From: Castor canadensis
Taxonomy: Eukaryota > Chordata > Mammalia > Rodentia > Castoridae
Assembly (NCBI RefSeq): GCF_047511655.1
Contig: NC_133395.1
Coordinates: 148,356,318-148,420,317, forward strand
Length of the DNA: 64,000 bases
Direction: 5' to 3'
Program-made: the position numbers and the translations under genes
Shown: piece by piece, positions 1-11,774 of the stretch
Position numbering within the stretch: the first letter of the stretch is position 1
How the letters are laid out: every line of letters starts with the position of its first letter
The notes under the pieces: model-generated
Told to the model about the DNA's origin: nothing
Seen by the model: only the letters and a program-made list of their open reading frames with translations
Databases searched by the model: none

Positions 1-147
1 AATCCTTGGTTCTTCATTTAGTTGGGTATTGGTGGTTTTTCTTACTAATTTAGATAAGTATTTTCATGTATGCCTTTGGGGGTGTTGACATTCATTTTTA
101 AGAGTATGCTGTTTTGAAGAATGTATACTAACTTTTTTGTTTTTTAG

Positions 148-260
148 CTGGTTTAGGTGAATTCCGAATTCGAGACCTGAATGATGAAATTAACAAGCTG
201 CTGAGGGAGAAAGGACACTGGGAGGTCCGGATAAAGGAGCTGGGTGGCCCTGACTATGGA
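148..260 (+). CDS. ISY1: ISY1 coding exon a (first one in window)
   Basis: The acceptor is a T-rich tract ending in AG at 146-147 and the donor is GTAAGT at 261. The exon opens with the last two bases of a split Ala codon, followed by 37 codons from GLGEFRIRD to GGPDYG, and ends in phase 0. The region is helical and charged ([20 protein letters not shown]). Confidence 0.96.
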
Positions 261-3200
261 GTAAGTAAGCCACAGCTTCAGTGCTACGTGGGGCCATCTG
301 ACGAATTTGCATGCCCTGAAGCTCCCAGCCCAAGCCTGCCATACAGGAGCCATTGATAGCCAAAGGCTTGAAGATCCCCTATTATGTGTGGGCAGGACAC
401 TTGTGAAAAGGATGGACAGCATGATCCTGTAGGACTTCACAGAACAGGCTTGGAGCATCAGGGCCCCTGTTTAAAATGTCATGGCCTGTTTACATCCTCT
501 GAACTCCATGGGAAATTTGGATACCTTTTTGTTGGCTTCTTTCTGCCAGAGACATTCCATTCTGTCCATTTGTTTTTTTCTTTCTTTTTTTTTTTGACTT
601 CTATAAATGCAATACTCTAGAACACTAGCTTTCAAATTTCTAGGATTATGATCTGTTATGAAACACTCATGCTGCATGCACATGTACACATATATAGCAA
701 CCTACCACATACAAAAATGTGCTGAAAAATGTGTCATGAGTGTACTTTGATATTTTCTATTCTGTTTTATTTTGATATTTAGAAGTCGGCAGTTGTGACC
801 TGTTTAACTGATATCATCACCCATTAATGGGTCTTGACTTTGAAAACTGCTGCCCAAAACCTAGCCTGTTCTGTCATTGGTTGGGAGGCCTACGTGAGAT
901 ACAAGTGGTATCTCATCAGAGGTCTGTAATATGTTAGGTCAGAAGTACCATCAGTTTTTCTGTGTGTTAGTCTTTTGCTTTTATTGTCACTTTAGGATGT
1001 GGTATGAAAAAAGAGTGAGCTCTTTGAATGCAGGAGGAAAGGCACTGAAGTCTCCTGTAAGCTGTGCTGGGGGCATTAGCTTGGATTGTTTACTTAACAT
1101 CTTCAGCACTTCTGTGATGGAGATTCTTTTTCCTCTTATACTGCTTTAAAGTGGCATAGAAGTTTATTAACCCATCAATATTTAAAAAAATTAATATGTA
1201 AAATATTCTTAAGTCCTGTGTCAGCCAGACTTTCCTTGCTGTGATAGAATACCAGAGAAACAGCTTAAGAGCAGAAGGATTTACTTTGGCTCCAAGTCTT
1301 ATCGTGGTGGAGAGGGTGTGGCAGAGCAGAGAAAAGCAGCTCATATCATGGCATCCAGGAAGGAGATAGAAACGGGCAGAGAAAGGGAGAGGGATCGAGG
1401 AGGGAAGGAGAGGAAGAAAGAGAGAGTATGCCTACACCAAGGACTGTCGCCTTTTATTTTACCTGGGCCTCCAGCCTGTGGGATGTGCACCCACATTCAG
1501 GATGGGTCTTCCTGCCTTAGTTAATCCTCTCTGGAAACACCTCACAGACACACCCAGGGGGTGCTTTACTAATCTCCTAGCAGCTCTCAATCTAATCAAT
1601 TTGACAGGATTAACAATCACAAATTCTACCACCCAGATTCAACACTGTGTTTACATGTGTTCTTCAGAAAAGTTCAAAGAAGTGGAACAACATTCAATCC
1701 TGATGCCACCACCTAGGTGCAGCTATTTGAAAATTACCTTCCACTGAGCTTTTAGTTTTTAAAAAAAATTTAAATTTTAATTGTTTTTGTGGTGCTGGAG
1801 ATTGAACCCAGGCCTCTCATGTGCTAGGCAAGTTTCTGAACAAAAACTAAAGGGCTGGGGTGTAATTCAAGCAGTAGAGCACTTGCCTAGAAAGCATGAG
1901 GGCTTGGGTTCAATCTCCAGTACTGAAAAAAAGTGTATATACGTTCCATATTATATCACATGTGCATTATGTTTTTCTACCACCCAGAAATAACTGTTGG
2001 GAACATTTCTCTTCCTAGAATGTTTTCCAGACATATGTATTTTCATGGGAATTGATTCATGTTCTGACTATATGCCATTTATAGGAATATACAAGTTTTT
2101 TTTTAAAAATATTTTGCTGTATTTTCTTTATTCTCTGTGTATACTTTGAGATTTATGTGTTGTGAACCATTTGATCGGCAGGTTTAACACCATGCGCCTG
2201 CACTTACCCTTAATACTAATGTGTGTATTTTCCAAGAATGAGTATGTGCTTATGAGCCAGGCACCGGTGGCTCACACCTCTAATCCTAGCTACTCAGGAG
2301 GCAGAGATCAGGAGGTTGCATGTTTGAAGCCAGCCTGGGCAAATAGTTCTTGAGATCCTGTCTCGAAAATACCTAACACAAAAAAAAGGGCTGGTGGAGT
2401 GGCTGAAGGTGTAGGCCCTGAGTTCAAGCCCCAGTACCACAAAAAAAAAAGAAAAAGAAACTTAACTTGGATACAGTAGTTTTATCTAATCCACCTGGCC
2501 CTTTCATTGGTTTTCCCACCAGTGTTGTCTGTAATAGGACCTGGTCCATACTCGCACAGGACATGTAGTTGTTGAGGTTTTTAATATGTACAGTTCCGTC
2601 TTCTGGATGTGTTTCATTTGTCTTCTACTGACTGTGGTTTGCAATTTTTAAAAAATCTTTTGTCACTACCTCATAAATGTTTTTGTAGGTCAGTATAAGA
2701 ATTTTATAAGAACCATCATTTTAAGGTATAAGGTAATTCTACCAGTGAATATGCCTATTTAGATCCTATTTAGGTTAATTTTTAAGGGATAAAGAGGTAC
2801 ATAAATTTTTTTCTGTGTACATAAGTATTTTTTCATGTTTAATATTGTTTTAATATATATTTACAAACATGGAAATAGTAGGTTTATGAATCAGATCCAC
2901 TATCTCTTTTTCCCTCCCAATAAGAAAGTTGGCCCTAAAATGCTGGATCATGAAGGTAAAGAAGTCCCAGGAAACCGAGGCTACAAGTACTTTGGAGCAG
3001 CAAAGGATTTGCCTGGTGTTAGAGAGCTGTTTGAAAAGGAACGTAAGTGACTTGTGTTTAGCCTTTAATCATTGGCAGTAAGAGTAGATATACCTACCGT
3101 ATGCCCTGTGTTCCTTTTGTACTTTTCCTGAGCAGCACAACAGTCTGGTGTGTAGGAATTATTCCCAGATTTTTTTTTCCTTTTGAGAGATAGGGTCATG

Positions 3201-4998
3201 CTATGTAGCCTAGGCTGGCATGGAACTCCAGATCTTTCGTCCCCCCTTTGACTCTAGTGATAGGATTCCAGGTGTGCGCCACCACACCTGGCTCATAAGT
3301 GAGTCTCACTGAGCATAATCACACGGGACAGAAAGAGCTCCAGTCCCCTGCTGCCCCATCCCAGGCACTTAGATGCTCATTTCATCTGTGCAGGTGAAGA
3401 TGATTCAAACCCAGTTGACTTACCCAGAAAAGTGAATTCATTGCCTCACTGAAACCCCAGGGGCAGCAATTCAAGCAGAGTTCCCAGAAATGAGTGTAGT
3501 TGGCATTGATTAAATCAAAATAGTTTTTTTTTTTTTTTTTTTTTTTTTGTGAGACTAGTGTTTGAACACAGGGCTTTGTGCTTGCAAAGCAGGCACTCTA
3601 CCACTTGAGTCACACCTCCAGTCCATTTTGCTCTGGGTATTTTGGAGATGGAGGCTCGTGAACTATCTGCCTGTGCTGGCCTCAATCTGCGCTCCTCCAG
3701 TTATCAGCCTCCCAGCGCCACTGGCACTTGCCCAAAATTGCATTCTTTTCTTTCCTTTTGTTTTGGCAGTGCTGGTAATTGAACCCATGGCCTTGTGCAT
3801 GCTCATCAAATGGCTACCACTGAGCTACACTCTAACCCATAAGAATTCAATTGAATTCTTTTTTTCTTCCATAATTTCCATTCTTAAACAACTCTGTGGT
3901 TAGAAGAAATTCAGTGTTCTGAGCTGACCAGGCAGCTTATGCCCTGCTCTAGGTCTAGCCATTGTGATGACCACCACTTACAGGACATGGACTGAAGGTC
4001 TTAAGGAGTTGATCACTGCTGTTACTAACACAGCAGTTCTGCCTCCCACACCCTGCTGTATTGGGATACTTTTTGATACTCTCCCATAGGTACTTTTAGA
4101 ATTCTTAGAACTCAGATATGAAGATTAAGAAGCATTATGGGGTGTGACTTAGTGACAGTTGCCTGCATGAGGCTCTGGATTCCATCATTAGTCTTGTAAA
4201 ACAAAATTTTGTTTTAAAAAGATAATCATACTTAAGCATACTTGACCTAACCATTCCTCCATTGGTAGGCCTTTAGTTATGTTCAGGTGTTGTTTTTTTT
4301 TTTTTTTTGTGGCAGTACTAGGGTTTAAACTCAGGGCCTCATGCTTGGTAGGCAGGTGCTCTATCACTGGAGCCATTCTGCCAGCCCTTTTTTTTGTGTT
4401 GGGTTTTTTCGAGATAGGGTCTCAGGACTGTTTGCTGGGGACTGACTGCGAACTGTGATCCTCCTGATCTCTGCCTCCTGAGTACCTGGGATTACAGGTG
4501 TGAGACCGGTGCCCAGCACTTTTTTTTTTTTTTGCCCTATTTATACCTCCCATGTAGCTGGAATGATAGATATTTGCCACTATACCTGCTTATGGGTTAT
4601 AATGAGGTCTCACCAACCTTCTGCTCAGGCTGGCCTCAAACCAAAATCTTTTTTTTTTTTAAAATGTCAGCACAGGCTTTATGTGTGAGAAGGAACTCTG
4701 TGGAGGGGGGTCCTCCAGCAAGAAAGCTAGGGCCCTCTGAAATCCTTCTGATCTCTGCCTCTCAAGTAGCTGGGATTTCAGGCTTGAGCCACCACACCTG
4801 ACCTCAGTTTTTCATAATTATAAAGTTTTTTTGTTAATTTGATGAATGAAAGATGTTTTTATTTTTTATTTCCTGATTAATGAACTTGATAACTGAATTT
4901 AATTACTAATTGAAATCTTCATTTTAGTTTTTTCTGCTTAAATTGTCAGTTTTATTTCTTTGATCAATTTGTTAGGTTGTCATTTTCTTTTGGAATTT

Positions 4999-5053
<55 letters not shown>

Positions 5054-8000
5054 ATGGTACTGGCGCTTGAACTCATGGCCTACGCCTTGAGCCATGCCAC
5101 CAACCCTTTTTTTTTTTGTGTTGGGTTTTTTCGAGATAGGGTCTTGAGAACTATTTGTCTGGCTTGGTTTAAGTAGCTGCAATTACAGGCGTGAGCCACT
5201 GGTGCCTGGCTTCCTTTGGATTTTGAAGAATTAAATATTCCAGGTGCTGTGTTCCTTGGTATAGTTGCCTGCAATTCTGTCCCCTTTTAATGGTGTCTTA
5301 ATACATCTTTGCTTCTTCCTAAAAAAAAAAAAGAAAAAAGAAAAAATTCCAGATAGTAATTCTTAGTCTGAAATACCTACTTCAAAACTTTCTAGTTTAC
5401 TTTGTTTAGTTTCCTTTGTCCATGTATTCAGGGTTTGCATCATGCCTTTTTTCATTTTCTTTTTGCCGTACTGGGGTTTGAACTCAGGGCTTACACCTTG
5501 AGCCACTCCACCAGCCCTTTTTTGTGAAGGTTATTTTTGAGGTAGGGTCTAGGGAACTATTTGCTAAGGGGTAGCTTTGAACTGTGTGTGATTCTCCTGA
5601 TCTCTGTCTCCTGAGTAGCTGGTATTACAGTTGTGAGCCACCAGTGCCTGGCTGCCTTTTTTTCATTTGACATTGACATTTGCTATGTTGTTAGAGCACT
5701 TTGTGAGACAGCATTATAGAATCTTCAGGCTGTCCCTTCCACACACATCTTGTGACTTATAATCCTAGATTATTCTCAGCTTTTCACTATTATAGAAATA
5801 GTGCCGTAATACATTATCTCTGTCCATAAAGCTTTACTGTGGACTTGAGTTGTTTACAGGGGAGTGGAGACTGGAGGTGCTAGAGATTGAACCTGAGGCC
5901 CTGTGTTTGTTAAATGTACACTTTACTACTTAGTTATATTCCCAGTTTTTTTTTCCAGAATTAAGATAAATTCCACTTATTTATTTGTTTACTTGTTTAT
6001 TTATTTTTGCAGCGCTGGGGATCCCTCAGGGTCTTGAGTATGTGAGGCAAGTCCTTTTAACACTGAACTGAAATGACCCAAACATTGTATGCACATAGGA
6101 ATAAAATTAAAAAAAAAAAAAAAAAAAAAAAGCCCACTGAACTGTATCCCCAGTCCACGGATAGATTCTTTGTAAATGCACTAATTAGAACAAAATACCA
6201 GTTTAAAAATGGGTTGTCCCCTTTATGTGATCCCATGCATGATGGAAGTTTTGTGTCATTTTCATGCTGGTGCGTGTTGTATAGCTGGATAGAGAAGTTT
6301 GGTGCAGGAGTGATTGTGACTTGGGACTTCAGCTAAGTTGCTGCTTTTCTTGCAGCCCTTCCTCCTCCCAGGAAGACGCGTGCTGAGCTCATGAAGGCCA
6401 TCGATTTTGAGTACTATGGTTACCTGGATGAAGATGATGGCGTTATTGTGCCTTTGGAACAAGAATATGAAAAAAAACGTGGGTCCATGGGCATTTCATT
6501 ATAAATGGCATCATTTTCTGTTATCTTCTTTGGAAACAGGTTTCAAATAGTGCCTTATGCCAGAAGGGAGTTTTCTTTGTTGCTAAGGGTCTTCAGAGTT
6601 CTGGCAACAGTGTAGTAACGAGCTGATCCCCAGGTCAGGTGAGGTGGTTGGGGAGCAGCAAGCAGGTAGGGAAGCTGCAGAGCTGCCTCTGGCAGGAGGT
6701 TACCATCTGGATTCCTTCCAGACATTTTTTTTTTTTGGTGGTACTGGGGGTTGAACTCAGGGCCTCACTCTTACTAGGCAGGTGCTCTACCACCTGAGCC
6801 ACTCTGCCGGCTCATAAGCTCACTTTCTTGAATTGGCAAAGTGGGCCCACAGCTTTTGGATCTGTTTTATACACAGCTGACATTTATTGATGGAGACTGA
6901 GGTGGGAGTCACTATGTGAGCAAGTGCTGCCTTTGTGTAAAGGACACCAGCCATAGCCCCATGAGGACTGTGTTGATGCCATGGCTTGTGTGATAGATAC
7001 ACTGAGCAAACCATGGGAGTGGAGCTCCTTCCCAGCTTGCTGTCCCTGCATCCCTCGTTTTCCTGTCAAGAAGCCACTCAGGTTGATGACCTGGGGAGGA
7101 TCTAGGACAGTCCCAAAAAGCTGCCTTGTAGCTACTTAAAGCTAGAGATACTCCAGGGCCAGACTGCCCCTCATAGCTACTTCCCACCTCCTAGGGCAGA
7201 TTGGGATGTCCCTCTCCAGAGGGGATAGCTTAGCCTTCCTTGCTTAGTGGTAAAAACTTCTGGAGACTGGAATAAATAGTTTCTCCTTTCCCTTGTCTTT
7301 AGTCAGAGCTGAGCTAGTGGAAAAATGGAAAGCAGAGAGAGAGGCCCGGTTGGCAAGAGGAGAAAAGGAAGAGGAAGAGGAGGAGGAAGAGGAGGAAGTC
7401 AACATCTATGCTGTCACCGAGGAGGAGGTATGACATGGGTCCTGTCTGGCACTCACCTCTGTTCCAAGCCACAGAGGGTACTAGGGAGAAAGGTTCATTC
7501 AGAAAGCCTGGATTAGGGTGCAAGGCCCAGCTTTCTCATTTGCAGGATGGCTGTGAAGATGATCGCAGGATCACAGAACCCCATTAACTGTGCTTTCAGC
7601 AAGGGATGACTTCTTCTTAAAGATCAGCTCTTCTGAATGAGCTAGAATGGATGTATAGACCCAGGTGTTGGCTCTGCCAGTAGCTCTTCTGCAGTCTGCC
7701 CTGCCCACTTCACAGACAGATTCAGGCCCAGAGCAGAGGGGTGGGCTTCTGGAAAGGCTCATGGTCAGGGAAGGAGCTGTGGTCCCCACCCCTCTGGCAG
7801 AACCTCTGGGCTCCAGGCTCCTCTACAGCGTTTGGCATTCGGAGGCTTTGCTGCCTGACAGGTCCAGAGCGGAGCTGATCTGCTTCTGTGAGAGAGGGGA
7901 GGGTCAGATCCTGTGTGAGAGGCTCTTGGTCAGGTCCAGCTGACCAGCAGTGGTAATCGGTGAAGGATCTGAAGCAGGATGTCAGTATAGCCCAGGAGAT

Positions 8001-10326
8001 TTTTCTAGGTGTATATACTCAGGTGGTGCTTTGTTAGTGACCACCATGAGCACAGCAGCCACTGCAGCTATATGTGGAGTTCCCAGTCCTGGGGAGAGGG
8101 GCATAATTTAGGAGGCAGGGCAGCCTGTGCTGGGGACTTGACCCTCACCTGAGGTCAAGATAGCTAAGGAGACTGACCATGTGCAGTTGGTGAGGGCATA
8201 GCATGTTCAGGGAACCTGGTGAGCACTTGGGGCAGACAGCAGGCCATCAGTGGAGCAGGGTGCTGGGGAGAGGAGGCTCAGTGGGGAGGAGAGGTCCCAT
8301 GGGAACAGACTTTCCTTTGTTGTAGGAGCTTTCTGTTTCCTTTGTCTTCTGAAATAATTAAGGATTTATAGAACACTGCAGAAACAGTGCACAGTGATCC
8401 TGTGTGTATACTTTACATACTACACACTACAGCACAGCAGCGTGAGGGCATGTGTCCAGTCCCTTGTCCTTCATCTCTTGTGTGGATCCTGTCACTGTCT
8501 GCGTAACTGTGCCACCAGTCTGGAACCCCTCCTGTGGCCCTTTACAGTGACAACCCATGCCCATCTCTCAACACCAGCAGCCCCCTGTCTGCTCACCATC
8601 TCTATAATTTTGTCATTTGAGGACAAAACTAAAAGTCAGAGCTCTGGTAGGACCAGAGTGTTTTATAAATGGAACCCTATGTGCCCTTTTGGAGATGGCC
8701 TTTATGCTCAGTGGTGCCCTGAGGCCCACTGGGCTGTCGAGTTTATGCTTCCTTTTTGCCACTGAGTGGCATTCCATGTGCAGAAAAGCACACAGGTCAC
8801 AAGTGTCCTAAGGTGGACATAAATGCCCAGGATGAAACAGGAGGCCCAGTCCTATCCAGAGATCTCACTCTCCTGCCTCTGATGACCCACACACTTCACC
8901 CACTTAGAGGTCCATGGGATCCTATGGACTCTTTCATGTCTGGTGTTTGTGGGTTTTGTTTAGTGTTCAGTTTGGAGTTCTGACAAATAGAGTTCTGTAA
9001 AGTTTCTTGTTCTCATGGGTGTTTCTGTTGTGTGTGTACTAAGAGTGGAATTACCAGGCATAGAATAATAGGACAGGTGTGTTTACACGCGTTAGCTGAT
9101 ACAGCCAGTTTTCCAAAGTGCCTGTGCAATCCATTCTCCTTCCAGCAGAATATGAGTCCCCTGAAGAGCTTCTAAGCCTGCTCCTTATGGCAGCCAGTGT
9201 GGAGGACTTGGAGGGTACCAGCACAGACACTAGTCAACACAGCAGGGTCCTCTGTCTTTTGCTTCCAGGTCCACATTAGTTATTGACTGACTCACATGCA
9301 GTCTCTGAGTTGATCTTTTTTAAGTTTAAATTTTAGGACTGGAGGTGTGGCTCAAGTGGTAGAGTTTGCTTTATGAGCACAAAGTCTTGAGTTCAAACCC
9401 CAACACTGTAAAACAAATGAACAAATAAAAATTTAAAAATAGATAATACATTCATAAGGCTCAAAAATGAAGTATGTACATATTCAACAAAGAGTCTTTC
9501 CTCTCCTTGTTTCCCATCCACCTGGTTCTCACTTCTGCTACTAGTTTCTGTCCTTATTTTGTCTCCTTACACAAAAGGTGGCATAAGACCATGTTTTCCA
9601 TGTTTTGTGCCTTTTCTATATGTGTCTTGGGTGTCTCCTTGTGTAAGCTTGGAACTTCTGTGTTCCTTTTCTCTCAAACAACTGTAGAGTGGTGCATGTT
9701 ATAGAGGTGCCAGTGTTCATTTGCCTGATGTTCTGCTGATGGGCTGGTGTTTGTCTGTATTTGTAGTCTGATGAGGAGGGCAGCCAGGAGAAAGGAGGGG
9801 AGGATGGACAGCAGAAGTTCATTGCTCATGTGCCGGTGCCATCACAGCAGGAGGTAAGATGGAGGCTGTGAGATGGGGGCGAGGGGGAGGGATGACAGCA
9901 GGGTGCTGCCCAGGCTGGGGTTACTCCCCCAGAGCAGGCTCACTACCTTTCTGGGTCTTCTGTGTCCTTCCATTCTGTCTAGCAGCCCTTAATCTGACCA
10001 CATGGCATTTGTCATTGTGTGCATGAAGGGGTGTGGTGTCCTCTGTACTATATGGCACTGACAAGCACGTGCTTTTGTTCAGATGTTCCTAGTGGGAGAG
10101 GGTTGATTTCTTGCAGACTATTCCAGGTATATCTGGTGAAAGTCAGGTGGGAGTCCTGGCTGGCTTGGGGCAGGGCCAAGGCCATGCTGAGAAGTGAGCT
10201 TTACTCTGGTGTCTGCAGATTGAGGAGGCGCTTGTACGAAGGAAGAAAATGGAACTGCTCCAGAAGTATGCGAGTGAGACCCTGCAGGCTCAGAGTGAAG
10301 AAGCCAGGAGACTCCTGGGGTATTAG
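148..10326 (+). CDS. ISY1: ISY1 pre-mRNA splicing factor, 3' portion of gene (six coding exons)
   Basis: ISY1 is a nuclear spliceosome protein that works with the Prp19/XAB2-AQR group in the catalytic spliceosome; these roles are known for the family, not read here. The coding exons are 148-260, 2925-3042, 6356-6478, 7303-7427, 9767-9853 and 10219-10326. All join in matching phase across GT-AG introns and give about 224 residues. They run from the conserved [18 protein letters not shown] region through [19 protein letters not shown] and [15 protein letters not shown] to an acidic Glu tract and the C-terminal end RRLLGY. The human protein is about 285 residues, so about 62 N-terminal residues lie on exons left of the window. 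No frameshift or premature stop is seen, so the gene looks functional. RAB43 follows on the same strand about 5 kb on. Confidence 0.97.
1212..1650 (-). mobile_element. MaLR-type LTR fossil (partial)
   Basis: The segment reads like the reverse complement of a mammalian-apparent LTR: a 'gctgtgatagaataccagagaa' type end, a 'catggcatccaggaag' middle and a 'cacctcacagacacaccc' region. A related copy lies at 54865-55285. It is old and diverged; no internal genes are seen. Confidence 0.6.
1785..1932. repeat. Two ID-type SINE modules in opposite orientation
   Basis: A minus-oriented ID module (ggtgctggagattgaaccca, about 1785-1838) is followed by a plus-oriented one (about 1853-1932: gctggggtgtaattcaagca to the A-rich tail). 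They form an imperfect inverted repeat. Confidence 0.75.
2254..2455 (+). repeat. Composite SINE (B1-like arm + ID module)
   Basis: The 5' arm is B1-like (ggtggctcacacctctaatc, ggaggcagagatcaggaggt, agccagcctgggcaaatagt). It is followed by an ID module beginning ggctggtggagtggctgaag and an A-rich tail. The ID part is shortened internally. Confidence 0.88.
2925..3042 (+). CDS. ISY1: ISY1 coding exon b
   Basis: This exon has 39 codons plus one base, running from [16 protein letters not shown] to VRELFEKE. The acceptor AG is at 2923-2924 and the donor GTAAGT at 3043. It contains the highly conserved [17 protein letters not shown] block. The last base starts a Pro codon completed in the next exon. 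Confidence 0.96.
3170..3296 (-). repeat. B1-like monomer
   Basis: The reverse complement of a 7SL-derived B1 monomer, recognisable by tttgagagatagggtcatgc, tagcctaggctggcatggaa and gtgcgccaccacacctggct. It has no attached ID module. Confidence 0.8.
3524..3840 (-). repeat. Composite SINE followed by ID module
   Basis: A T26 tract (the A-tail on the minus strand) is followed by an ID module and a diverged B1-like arm to about 3735. A second, independent ID module (gcagtgctggtaattgaacc) lies at 3757-3840. Confidence 0.8.
4292..4519 (-). repeat. Composite SINE (B1-like + ID)
   Basis: A full-length minus copy: T-rich tail, ID module (agtactagggtttaaactca to gccattctgccagccc), then the arm from gagatagggtctcaggactg to gtgagaccggtgcccagcac. 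Older B1-like debris with two T tracts continues to about 4802. Confidence 0.88.
5000..5054 (+). repeat. (TG)n microsatellite
   Basis: About 27 TG units with one CG interruption near the start, directly next to a minus-oriented composite SINE. Confidence 0.95.
5055..5211 (-). repeat. Composite SINE, ID part shortened
   Basis: ID-derived sequence (ggtactggcgcttgaactca, gccttgagccatgccaccaa) joined to a B1-like arm ending gcgtgagccactggtgcctg. The A-tail side is the (TG)n tract. Confidence 0.82.
5462..5655 (-). repeat. Composite SINE (B1-like + ID)
   Basis: A minus copy with gtactggggtttgaactcag, cttgagccactccaccagcc and an arm ending gtgagccaccagtgcctggc. Confidence 0.87.
5870..6085 (-). repeat. 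Two diverged ID modules
   Basis: ID-type sequences on the minus strand at about 5870-5947 (ggtgctagagattgaacctg) and 6005-6085 (cagcgctggggatccctcag), both more diverged than the composite SINEs. A long A-run follows at 6107-6131. Confidence 0.65.
6356..6478 (+). CDS. ISY1: ISY1 coding exon c
   Basis: The exon completes the split Pro codon, then encodes [20 protein letters not shown] through [10 protein letters not shown], plus the first base of a Leu codon. The acceptor is CTTGCAG and the donor GTGGGT. It is 123 bases long and in frame with both neighbours. Confidence 0.96.
6479..7302 (+). other. ISY1 intron, mostly unique sequence
   Basis: It holds one minus-strand ID SINE at 6726-6816 (tttggtggtactgggggttg to ccactctgccggctc). 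Nothing else is recognised in the remaining 700 bases. Confidence 0.7.
7303..7427 (+). CDS. ISY1: ISY1 coding exon d with acidic tract
   Basis: The exon encodes [21 protein letters not shown], then ten consecutive Glu residues, then [10 protein letters not shown]. The acceptor is TCTTTAG and the donor GTATGA. The Glu run is written as mixed GAA and GAG codons. My memory of the human protein is nine Glu here, so the tract may be one residue longer. Confidence 0.95.
8340..9290 (-). mobile_element. Old L1 3'-end fragment
   Basis: Reading the plus strand, the order matches the reverse complement of an L1 3' region. Landmarks are gaacactgcagaaacagtgc, 'ttataaatggaaccctatgt', 'cactgagtggcattccatgt', 'aagagtggaattaccaggca' and 'gttttccaaagtgcctgtgc'. 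It is strongly diverged, so probably an L1M-age copy with no open frame. Confidence 0.6.
9435..9730. mobile_element. L1M 3'-UTR-like remnant
   Basis: 'gataatacattcataaggct' followed by 'ctctccttgtttcccatcca' resembles the 3'-end sequence of old L1 elements; a second such piece is at 19480-19640. It abuts the ISY1 acceptor at 9767. Confidence 0.4.
9767..9853 (+). CDS. ISY1: ISY1 coding exon e (penultimate)
   Basis: The exon is exactly 29 codons ([11 protein letters not shown] to HVPVPSQQE), phase 0 at both ends. The acceptor is TTTGTAG and the donor GTAAGA. A phase-0 end means the exon can join RAB43 exon 2 in frame as well as the ISY1 terminal exon. Confidence 0.95.
9854..10218 (+). other. 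Short ISY1 intron
   Basis: 365 bases between the last two exons, GC-moderate, with no repeat or gene recognised. Confidence 0.7.
10219..10326 (+). CDS. ISY1: ISY1 terminal coding exon
   Basis: The exon has 35 codons plus the TAG at 10324-10326 and begins [19 protein letters not shown] after a GTCTGCAG acceptor. It ends EEARRLLGY, the family's usual C-terminus. The basic and amphipathic composition suggests a C-terminal helix. Confidence 0.96.
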   Translation: MEEALVRRKKMELLQKYASETLQAQSEEARRLLGY

Positions 10327-10905
10327 GGAAAGCAGAGCTATCCTTGGAGTCTGGAAGATCTCGTGAAGCCTGTGACCCCCCACCACAGGACCACCTGCTT
10401 GCACAGCCACCCCAGGCTGGCTGGCGCTGTAAGGTCCCTGAACCTTTCTCATCTTTCTTTCTTTTACCTTTTCTGGGCTCTGTCCCCTATCTCCCTGATA
10501 GGCTGTCTTGTTCCGAACACTGCAGCTGTCACTTTTGTACAAATGAATCCATTAATTTTTATATAGAGTGTGTACAACAGGGTGCCAGGTTGGCTGCTTG
10601 TGTTTTACTCTGCCTTGGACTGTGATTTTGGGAGGAGAAGAATCAATTAAGAGGCCAACATTAAAAAATGTGATTTTTCTACTTCTTTTGAAAACTGAGA
10701 TGATGTGTCTATCCAAGACTGAATCCCAGGTTCTATAGCCAGAGCCATTGAGGTGCTGGCCACTGCTCTGCTTTTCCATGAGGCCCTCAGCTTGCTTCAC
10801 CCTCTCCCTGTGGGGGAGGCAGGAATGTTGAGCTTGCAACTTCTGTTTTATAACCTGTTCTGAGGAAGGTTGTTTTTATTAAAGATTTTTATAAGAAAAG
10901 AAACA
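10327..10905 (+). terminator. ISY1: ISY1 3' UTR and poly(A) signal
   Basis: About 570 bases follow the stop codon. A single clear ATTAAA lies at 10878-10883, followed within about 20-40 bases by GT- and T-rich sequence suitable for cleavage near 10900. No SINE lies inside the UTR. Confidence 0.8.
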
Positions 10906-11420
10906 CCTGTGGCTGCACCTTGTTCCTTGGAGTAACTACACTGAGGGTGGCATGAGGTCAGTTGCTGAAGGGCACTGTGGGCTGCAGGAGGAGGTCTCCA
11001 GCACCAGCCTGGATATGGCAGGCATAGGATAGTCCCAGGCTCCATCTGAGAGTGGAGGTGAGGGTAGAGTACCCTACGAGGGCCTCATGTTCACAGCTGA
11101 GGCTGGCTCATGGGCTGGCTGGATTGTACGGATGCCCACAGTGAACACTCACGGGCAGCCCAAGGTGTCATACTGAACTGGGCCTTTGCTATGAAGTGGG
11201 AACTTCTTGAAGGGCTGCAGCCCCGGGCAGTGTGGACTCAGGCTCCCTCCTCTCTAGGGTCCAGGGACTTTGTGGAGCTCATCCCCTGGCGACGTGTGGG
11301 CTCTTCGTGGCTGAGGAGGGTTTGACTATGGGAGCAGAGCCATCATGGACGGCGACCCATGTGGTTGCAGGTGGTTGTGTTGGTAGAGCAGTAGAGCCAG
11401 CAGGTGGTGCTGGCTGCTCC

Positions 11421-11636
11421 TTTTTTTTTTATGGTACTGGGATTTGAAGTCAGGGTTTCGTGCTTGTTCGGCAGGCACTCTACCATTTGAGCCACTCCAC
11501 CAGCCCTTTTTTTGTTGGGTATTATCTAGATAGTGTTTGTCAAACTATTTGTCCAGGGCTGGCTTTGAACTGAGGTCCTCCTGATCTTTGCTTTCTGAGT
11601 AGCTAGGATACAGGCATGAGCCACCATGCCTGGCTG
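11421..11636 (-). repeat. Composite SINE (B1-like + ID)
   Basis: A minus copy: T-run, atggtactgggatttgaagt, ccatttgagccactccacca, and an arm ending catgagccaccatgcctggc. Confidence 0.88.
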
Positions 11637-11774
11637 GTTGGCTGCTCTTTAAAGAACCTGAGGCTGTGAAGAACTTTGGAGGGTTCTGAGCTAGGGAAGA
11701 GAGACTTAGTTGATGGCCATCTTGCTCTAGGGAGTTCCTGGTTGAAGGGCTGCAGGCCCTTAAGCCTTCTTCCC

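Larger units (their letters stand above)
261..2924 (+). other. ISY1 intron: repeats, no further gene
   Basis: The 2.7-kb intron holds an old MaLR-type LTR remnant near 1212-1650, an inverted pair of ID-type SINEs at 1785-1932 and a composite SINE at 2254-2455. The rest is AT-rich sequence in which I recognise nothing. Confidence 0.7.
3043..6355 (+). other. ISY1 intron packed with minus-strand SINEs
   Basis: This 3.3-kb intron is mostly SINE: a B1-like copy at 3170-3296, composites or ID copies at 3524-3840, 4292-4519, 5055-5211, 5462-5655, 5870-5947 and 6005-6085, plus a (TG)n tract at 5000-5054. All these SINEs are on the minus strand. No coding sequence is seen. Confidence 0.75.
7428..9766 (+). 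other. ISY1 intron with L1 remnants
   Basis: Bases 7428 to about 8340 look unique. An old L1 fragment lies at about 8340-9290, an ID SINE on the plus strand at 9337-9430, and L1 3'-end-like sequence at 9435-9730. Confidence 0.65.
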